Shown here: in pieces, positions 5,855-10,407 of the stretch
Layout of the letters: each line of letters opens with the position of its first letter
Numbering within the stretch: position 1 is the stretch's first letter
The notes under the pieces: generated by a model
Told to the model about the DNA's origin: nothing
Databases searched by the model: none
The model's input: the letters and a program-made list of their open reading frames with translations, nothing else
Position numbers and translations under genes: made by a program
DNA from: Maribacter sp.
GTDB taxonomy: Bacteria > Bacteroidota > Bacteroidia > Flavobacteriales > Flavobacteriaceae
DNA: 10,407 bases
Direction of reading: 5' to 3'
Assembly (NCBI GenBank): GCA_018679695.1
Contig: JAHHKH010000048.1
Span: 1-10,407, forward strand

Positions 5855-7069
5855 TTAATCGCTAAGAACAACGGGTTGGGTCCATGCCATTTCATGGATT
5901 AAATTTTCTATGGGGTTTTCCTGTTTTTTTGAAGACGTGACTTTACACCTCACAAATAAAAGGTCATCAGGCATTTTATAACTACCACTATTGGCTACAA
6001 TTGATTTTAATATGTGGCTTTCCGAATCGCCTTTCATGCAACCAATAAAATCTATGGTATAAGTGATATTGGTTTCTGGAACTACTTCTATTGAAAGTTC
6101 GCCTGAAGTGCTCTCTATTTTATGCAGCTCAACCCCGGTACTGGCATAAAATTGTCCAGCTTCCATGGCTTTAATCAATGATCGGGCTGAGAGCGTATCT
6201 GCTTGGACCATGACCCAACCCCTGCCAGCATTACTCCATTCAGAGCCTTTTCTATGATAATGATGCGAATCGTCAGTGGCAAGCCCATACATTATCGGTT
6301 TCTTGTTTTCAACATAAGAGATATTGATCAGATCCCACATGTTTTCTGTTGATATGTGAATTGAATCACCCATATTATGGACCATTGGATGGCCATTATA
6401 TACTTCAAAAAAGCGTTCGCCTCTTAATGAAACCATATCTTTCAGCGCAACGCCATACCCAAAGTTCGGATGATTGACATGGGGGAACATGGGTGTTCCT
6501 GTATCTTCGCGCTGCCTGAGCACTTGATCTAAATTGTTTTGAAGTACTTCGACAACACTACCACCACCTTTTGGATCTATTCTGTATTCCAGATTGGTAG
6601 CGTTCAAATGAAGGGGTTTGTCCTCGAAGCTATCCGTTATTTCTTCGGATTGGATGGCCAAAAACTTCCCTGGCTCCTCAAATCGACTTCGATATTGATT
6701 GTAGGTCTTTAATTTGACCAGGATTTTATCTGAATCTAATTTATACTCTACCCAGTCCGTTCCATAATCTTCCAAGTATTTCTTAAAGGCATTCTGGTAA
6801 ATGGAATCTTCCTTGATGGTAATCCATTTATCCCCCTCGGCTAGCGTATTGTGATCGGTCAATGCCAAAAATTGATATCCTTTGGATTTGTACCAATCCA
6901 TGATTACTTCTGGGAACTCATCCCCATCACTCCAATAAGAATGTGTATGCAGGTTTCCTTTGAACCATTGTTTTGTAACTTCTTTTTTTGCAATAGCGCT
7001 TCCATCCTTGCAACTGTAGCTAAATGCGAGCCCTAAAATAAATACGAAGGTAGTTTTAAAGTATTTCAT
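5855..7069 (-). CDS. PHP-domain (CehA/McbA-type) metallohydrolase, predicted lipoprotein
   Basis: A 404-residue protein with an N-terminal signal (MKYFKTTFVFILGLAF), probably cleaved before Cys20 and lipidated; the lipobox SYSC is weak and is followed by KDG. A PHP metal-dependent phosphoesterase domain follows, of the CehA/McbA group. Candidate metal ligands are His41 and His43 (NLHTHSYWSDG), Asp48, His73 (LTDHNT), Glu142 or Glu143, His154, His197 and Asp266 to His269 (ATDDSHHYH). The block GQFYASTGVEL near 305-315 is also typical. The last 90 or so residues look like a small beta domain. The ATG at 7069 is chosen over the open ATG at 7135, since it gives a proper signal peptide, follows the upstream stop by 7 bases and has an AAGGA site. 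It is the second gene of an operon with the Gfo/Idh lipoprotein. Substrate is unknown; a phosphoester or ester is possible. Confidence 0.85.
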   Translation of the reverse strand: MKYFKTTFVFILGLAFSYSCKDGSAIAKKEVTKQWFKGNLHTHSYWSDGDEFPEVIMDWYKSKGYQFLALTDHNTLAEGDKWITIKEDSIYQNAFKKYLEDYGTDWVEYKLDSDKILVKLKTYNQYRSRFEEPGKFLAIQSEEITDSFEDKPLHLNATNLEYRIDPKGGGSVVEVLQNNLDQVLRQREDTGTPMFPHVNHPNFGYGVALKDMVSLRGERFFEVYNGHPMVHNMGDSIHISTENMWDLINISYVENKKPIMYGLATDDSHHYHRKGSEWSNAGRGWVMVQADTLSARSLIKAMEAGQFYASTGVELHKIESTSGELSIEVVPETNITYTIDFIGCMKGDSESHILKSIVANSGSYKMPDDLLFVRCKVTSSKKQENPIENLIHEMAWTQPVVLSD

Positions 7070-7073
7070 AATT

Positions 7074-7078
7074 TCCTT
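7074..7078 (-). promoter_or_regulatory. Shine-Dalgarno-like AAGGA deciding the PHP gene start
   Basis: On the minus strand TAAGGAAATTATG joins the stop codon of the Gfo/Idh gene, an AAGGA purine site and the ATG at 7069. Clear Shine-Dalgarno sites are uncommon elsewhere in this window. This one supports the downstream start and coupled translation of the two lipoproteins. Confidence 0.6.
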
Positions 7079-8276
7079 ATGGTTTAATGGTAAAAAATTC
7101 ATCCCAAACGACTGTTTCACCTGTTTTGGAAGCATGTTTGGCCGCTTCCAAGATTTGCATTACTACCAAATTGTTGTCCAAAGAAGAAAGATCAAAAGAT
7201 GCTATGGGTAAATCTTCCTTGATTACTTTGGTAAAGTAAGCGAACGGGTCGTGAACGCCATTCGCTAACGGTTCGGCCTTTAAGGAATAGGCACCTGCCT
7301 TTTCATCTTCCAAAAGCTCCATGTCCTCACCATTTTTACAATATACATATCCGTGCTTGCCGTATACGGTCATATCCTTACGATTGTGCGACCAGTTCCA
7401 GGATGCCTGTATCACTACCTTTGCTTTGGGGTAGGTCAGGATGATCGTTGCATCATCATCTACATTGGGGTAAAGATCGGGTTTAACGGTTTGGGTAATA
7501 CAAGAAACAGTAAGGGGTGTTTCACCATTCATGAACCATGTGGCTAAATTGGCACCGTAACACCCAAAATCATTAAGCGCACCCGCACCATTCAATTTGG
7601 GATCGGTTAACCAGGCAACGAATTCCTTACTACAGCCAATTTCTATGGGACCAGGATGTCCGGTATTGAAAACGATTTTACGAATATCCCCAAACTTCCT
7701 TTCCTTATGCACCAGCTCAAAGGCCTTATAATTGCTACCATACCAAGAGGTCTCGTAATTGGTCATTAACCTGATTTTATGTTTCTCAGCCAAGGTGATC
7801 ATTTTCTGGGCGTGTTCCAGGTTTATGGCCAAGGGTTTTTCAACCATAATATGGATTCCTTTTGGAGCAAAATATTCCACAACTTCCAAATGCCCGTAAA
7901 TATCATTAAATGCCATGACGGCTTCAGGTTTAACAACTTCCATCATAGCTTCCATGGTAGTGAAAACCAAATCCATGGAATATCCATATTGCTTCCCGTG
8001 TTTTTCCGCCAATTGACGATTGGGTTCAACAATACCCACAATTTCAATATCCCCATATTTTTCCCGGCCCAAAATCCAATGGACATGATCGTGGGTCAAT
8101 CCAATAATAGCCACCTGTAAAGGGTCTCCCTCATAACTATATTTGGGTTCAACCGCATTCATTTCGGCCGTTTCCCTTGATGGTACGTTGTTTTCTTTTT
8201 TGTTATTGTTTTCACAGCTTAACAGGACAAATAGTAGGATTGCCAAGTAGTTTACCGCGGTTTTTGATAAAGCCAA
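7077..8276 (-). CDS. Gfo/Idh/MocA family oxidoreductase, predicted lipoprotein (TTG start)
   Basis: A 399-residue NAD(P)-dependent oxidoreductase fold. An N-terminal hydrophobic segment (residues 9-20) ends in LLSC, a good lipobox, predicting lipidation at Cys21 and export; an Asn/Lys/Glu-rich linker follows to about residue 45. The Rossmann domain starts VAIIGLTHDHVHW (about 55-67), where the usual GxGxxG is replaced by a GLTHDH form seen in some relatives. The family motif EKPLA is at 146-150, followed by the C-terminal substrate-binding domain. An in-frame stop codon stands immediately before the TTG at 8276 and the first ATG would be residue 39, so TTG is the only start that keeps the signal peptide. 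A TAnnTTTG box sits just upstream. Family members oxidise or reduce sugars and cyclitols; the substrate is unknown. No twin-arginine signal is seen. Confidence 0.88.
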   Translation of the reverse strand: MALSKTAVNYLAILLFVLLSCENNNKKENNVPSRETAEMNAVEPKYSYEGDPLQVAIIGLTHDHVHWILGREKYGDIEIVGIVEPNRQLAEKHGKQYGYSMDLVFTTMEAMMEVVKPEAVMAFNDIYGHLEVVEYFAPKGIHIMVEKPLAINLEHAQKMITLAEKHKIRLMTNYETSWYGSNYKAFELVHKERKFGDIRKIVFNTGHPGPIEIGCSKEFVAWLTDPKLNGAGALNDFGCYGANLATWFMNGETPLTVSCITQTVKPDLYPNVDDDATIILTYPKAKVVIQASWNWSHNRKDMTVYGKHGYVYCKNGEDMELLEDEKAGAYSLKAEPLANGVHDPFAYFTKVIKEDLPIASFDLSSLDNNLVVMQILEAAKHASKTGETVVWDEFFTIKP

Positions 8277-8296
8277 TTATTAAGGTTTTAGGTACC

Positions 8297-8304
8297 CAAA
8301 TATA
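8297..8304 (-). promoter_or_regulatory. Bacteroidota -7 promoter box (TATATTTG) of the lipoprotein operon
   Basis: On the minus strand TATATTTG is an exact fit to TAnnTTTG, 21-28 bases upstream of the TTG start at 8276. This places the likely transcription start about 14 bases before the start codon and supports that unusual start. No clear TTG-type -33 element is seen upstream. Confidence 0.5.
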
Positions 8305-8382
8305 ACGAAGTCATTTGGTAATCCCTTCTGAATGAAAAGCCCCGGCCTTTTAGGGCCAATTAAAGAACCGCCAAATATGGGC

Positions 8383-8416
8383 TAAAAACAAAGGAACCAA
8401 CGAATTAAGGTGGTTC
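8383..8416 (-). terminator. Candidate rho-independent terminator after the MATE/hydratase/small-protein operon
   Basis: On the minus strand GAACCA, an 11-base loop and TGGTTC form a 6-bp stem (8411-8416 with 8394-8399), followed by CTTTGTTTTT. The stem begins at the last base of the stop codon of the 37-residue gene, exactly where the operon should end. The stem is short and only half G+C, so strength is uncertain. Confidence 0.45.
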
Positions 8417-8529
8417 TATCTTTTGAATCTTCTTTTGGAGCGTATGCGGTTTACGAGGTAAGCTATTACTACAAACAATGCGAGAAAAGGAAAAATGAGG
8501 TCGCTATTTAATAAATCTAGAATATCCAT
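8416..8529 (-). CDS. Small single-pass membrane protein, 37 residues (unrecognised)
   Basis: A short gene of 37 codons plus stop, from ATG at 8529 to TAG at 8416-8418. The N-terminus is acidic (MDILDLLNSD), followed by a hydrophobic stretch of about 16 residues (LIFPFLALFVVIAYLV, 11-26) and a strongly basic tail (NRIRSKRRFKR). By the positive-inside rule this predicts one transmembrane helix with the C-terminus in the cytoplasm. It lies 42 bases downstream of the enoyl-CoA-hydratase-family gene on the same strand, has an AGG about 10 bases before its ATG, and is followed at once by a candidate terminator. This is consistent with the last gene of that operon. The amphipathic design of the ORF argues against chance, but the size makes it uncertain. 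No family is recognised; a link to the MATE transporter would be speculation. Confidence 0.6.
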   Translation of the reverse strand: MDILDLLNSDLIFPFLALFVVIAYLVNRIRSKRRFKR

Positions 8530-8571
8530 CTTAATACCTAAAAGAAGTAGAACGAATTATAAAACTGAATA

Positions 8572-9339
8572 TTATTTTTTGAATTTTGAGAGGGCGTTTT
8601 TTGTAAAGTCTGAGAGCACTAAGGTACCGGTAACTTCGGCACGTTCGGTCAGCAATTTATCCCAGTGGTCTGTTCCTTCCCAAAGTATTTTTTTCCATTC
8701 GGTCAAGGCGTCGGGATTATAAGTAGACAATTTTTGGGTAAAGAATTCCAGTTCCTTATCCAAATCCTTTAATGAACCGAATACTTTGGCAAAAAGTCCT
8801 TTTTCCTTGGCCCAGTAGGCGTTTTTCCATTCCGTTGGTGACAGGGATAATTCTGCAAGAGCGGTTTTTCCAATCTTGCGTTCTACCGCGGGAGCGATAA
8901 CCAAAGGCGCGATGCCTATAGATAATTCCGAAAGGCGAATTGCTGCGTTTTCAGATGCAAAAACATAATCGCAAGCCGATGCGAGACCAACCCCACCACC
9001 TACGGTTTTCCCCTGCACGCGACCAACTATTATCTTTTTACATTTTCGCATGGCATTGATGACATTGGCAAAACCACTGAAAAACACTTTGCCTTCTTCA
9101 AGATTGGAAATAGCCATTAGTTCATCGAAGGAGGCACCCGCACAAAAAGCCCTATCTCCCTCGGACTTCAGGACAATTACCGAGATTTCCCGGTTTTCCG
9201 AAAGTTTGTCCAATTCATTGGTCAATCGGTCCAACAGTTCGGCCACAAATGAATTACTCGCCGGATGACCGAATTCAACAGTTGCAACTTTGTGCTCTAT
9301 CCGTGTATAAAGGCTTCCATTCTCGCGCTTAGTGCCCAT
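8572..9339 (-). CDS. Enoyl-CoA hydratase/isomerase (crotonase) family protein
   Basis: A 255-residue cytoplasmic protein of the crotonase family, which acts on acyl-CoA thioesters through an oxyanion hole. That hole is visible as FCAGASF (residues 65-71) and GKTVGGGVGLASACDY (110-125). In classical enoyl-CoA hydratase the second motif is GGGxELA with catalytic Glu144; here that position is Gly118. The second catalytic Glu (Glu164 in the classical enzyme) is retained as Glu138 in LSELSIGIAP. One-glutamate family members include isomerases and other specialised enzymes, so a simple hydratase role should not be assumed. The ATG at 9339 follows the MATE stop by 21 bases, so the two are likely co-transcribed. 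The 37-residue membrane protein follows. Confidence 0.85.
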   Translation of the reverse strand: MGTKRENGSLYTRIEHKVATVEFGHPASNSFVAELLDRLTNELDKLSENREISVIVLKSEGDRAFCAGASFDELMAISNLEEGKVFFSGFANVINAMRKCKKIIVGRVQGKTVGGGVGLASACDYVFASENAAIRLSELSIGIAPLVIAPAVERKIGKTALAELSLSPTEWKNAYWAKEKGLFAKVFGSLKDLDKELEFFTQKLSTYNPDALTEWKKILWEGTDHWDKLLTERAEVTGTLVLSDFTKNALSKFKK

Positions 9340-9360
9340 AGATTATAGTTTTGATCAAAA

Positions 9361-10407
9361 TTAAGTGTTTTGCAATAAGGGACGAAACTTTCTTCTGAAC
9401 TTCCAAACAAGCGCTCCCCCTCGAATTACCATCCATACCGTTAATGCTATCCAGATACCATAAAGCCCCCAATTTAAATATTTGGTCAAAAACAGGGTAG
9501 GTACAAAGCCAAGGAAGGTCGCTATCAGTAATACATTCCTCAGGTATTTCATCTCACCCAATCCTTTGAACAAGCCATCGAAAACAAAAGCAATGGTATT
9601 CATGGGGAGTCCCAGGATAAGAATAAAAAATATGGTATAGAATGTTTCAAGGACTGCAACTTCATTTGAAAAAATACCACCAATGGGAGTATAGAACAAA
9701 AAACCGGCCAGCATTAACACCACACTGACAACGATTCCGTAAAGCATGATCTTCTTGGCCAATTGCCATAGTCCATTGTAGTCTTTTGCACCCAGTAATC
9801 TTCCGCCCATAATATTACCCGCTGCACCGTACCCATCTATAAAAAAGGCCCCAAAGAGCCAAAGGTTGATCGCAATGGTATGTGCGCCTATATACTTATC
9901 CCCTAATGCTGCTGCCTCCCGTACGGCGAGAATAAGGGCAACATTCAGGGCTACAGCCCGAACAAAAAGATTAAGGCTCATCCCTACCAACCTACTTAAT
10001 TCTTGATTTAAAGGCAAACGGATCTTTAGGCTTATATCGGTTTTGGTCATAAGAAGTACAAAAGCCATTATGGCCATTATCCCTTGTGCGATTAAACTCG
10101 CCCAAGCAGCCCCTTTTAAATACATGGGATCGATAAGACCATCAATACCATAGACCAAGAGAAAATCCAACCCTATATTCAAAAAGGCCCCAACAAGGGC
10201 AATGAGCATGGGGTAGAACGTATTTTGTAATCCCCTGAAAATGCCCATCACGGCAAATACGAACAAGGTCAATGGGAATCCCCAAACACGTATCGAATAA
10301 TATGAAATACAATACTCCAATATTTTCCCCGAGGCATTCAACAATTCAAAGATTTCCTCTACTATGAAGATGGTCGATAATAGAACCAAAATACTCAGTA
10401 GAATGTT
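9361..10407 (-). CDS. MATE family efflux transporter (partial, N-terminus outside window)
   Basis: The last 348 or so residues of an inner-membrane multidrug-and-toxin-extrusion transporter of the DinF/NorM superfamily, usually 440-460 residues and 12 helices. The frame is open through the right edge of the window; the TTG at 10389 is an internal leucine, not a start. At least eight hydrophobic helices can be made out. The segment GFPLTLFVFAVMGIFRGLQNTFYPM carries the family's conserved RGLQNT loop, followed by NIGLDFLLVYG, and later GYGAAGNIMGGRLLGAKDY, another conserved MATE block. The protein ends in a basic tail (VWKFRRKFRPLL). MATE proteins export cationic drugs or metabolites using H+ or Na+; the substrate is unknown. 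It is probably the first visible gene of the operon with the crotonase-family gene. Confidence 0.92.
   Translation of the reverse strand, partial: NILLSILVLLSTIFIVEEIFELLNASGKILEYCISYYSIRVWGFPLTLFVFAVMGIFRGLQNTFYPMLIALVGAFLNIGLDFLLVYGIDGLIDPMYLKGAAWASLIAQGIMAIMAFVLLMTKTDISLKIRLPLNQELSRLVGMSLNLFVRAVALNVALILAVREAAALGDKYIGAHTIAINLWLFGAFFIDGYGAAGNIMGGRLLGAKDYNGLWQLAKKIMLYGIVVSVVLMLAGFLFYTPIGGIFSNEVAVLETFYTIFFILILGLPMNTIAFVFDGLFKGLGEMKYLRNVLLIATFLGFVPTLFLTKYLNWGLYGIWIALTVWMVIRGGALVWKFRRKFRPLLQNT

Noticed and set aside
7070..7135. Longer start of the PHP gene at 7135
   Set aside because: It would overlap the end of the Gfo/Idh gene and place 22 residues before a clear signal peptide; the ATG at 7069 has a good AAGGA site.
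8335..8357. GGCC hairpin (GGCC, six-base loop, GGCC) as a second terminator downstream of 8383
   Set aside because: A four-pair stem with the T-run displaced by several bases is too weak to call; it may be a decayed terminator.

Overview
The window looks like a chromosomal segment from a marine-type member of the Bacteroidota, most likely family Flavobacteriaceae. The evidence is a moderate-to-low G+C content, short leaders without strong Shine-Dalgarno sites, two TAnnTTTG (Bacteroidota sigma-type -7) boxes in front of genes, lipoproteins with relaxed lipoboxes, and protein sequences of flavobacterial character. This placement is inferred from recognition, not from a database search.

Layout. 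(1) 1-811, plus strand: the 3' end of rsmI (16S rRNA methyltransferase), overlapping by one base a uracil-DNA-glycosylase-family gene with four Fe-S-type cysteines. (2) 911-1991: a divergent pair, an AhpD/carboxymuconolactone-decarboxylase-fold protein (minus) and an OsmC-like protein (plus), both cysteine-based redox folds. (3) 2009-2407: a small GIY-YIG nuclease gene bracketed by two inverted 44-45 bp repeats. Their ends are identical and their cores differ, but each core is a perfect hairpin. This is the most interesting unit in the window and resembles a miniature self-contained element. (4) 2448-4533, plus strand: recJ and a glyoxalase/VOC-fold gene, meeting lpxH tail to tail with a shared TTAA. 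(5) 4530-5789, minus strand: queD and lpxH, directly abutting. (6) 5855-8276, minus strand: a two-gene operon of predicted lipoproteins, a Gfo/Idh/MocA oxidoreductase (TTG start) followed by a CehA/McbA-type PHP metallohydrolase. (7) 8416-10407, minus strand: a MATE transporter (5' end outside the window), an enoyl-CoA-hydratase-family gene and a previously unmarked 37-residue single-pass membrane protein, closed by a candidate terminator.

How the genes work together: most of the window is housekeeping (rRNA modification, DNA repair, lipid A and queuosine synthesis) in short, tightly packed transcription units. The accessory content is the GIY-YIG/repeat unit and the lipoprotein pair. The lipoprotein pair probably acts outside the cytoplasm on one small molecule or glycan-derived substrate, but no transporter or polysaccharide-utilisation genes lie beside it to name the substrate. 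No rRNA, tRNA, CRISPR array or known insertion sequence was seen, and no stretch over 300 bases lacks a gene.
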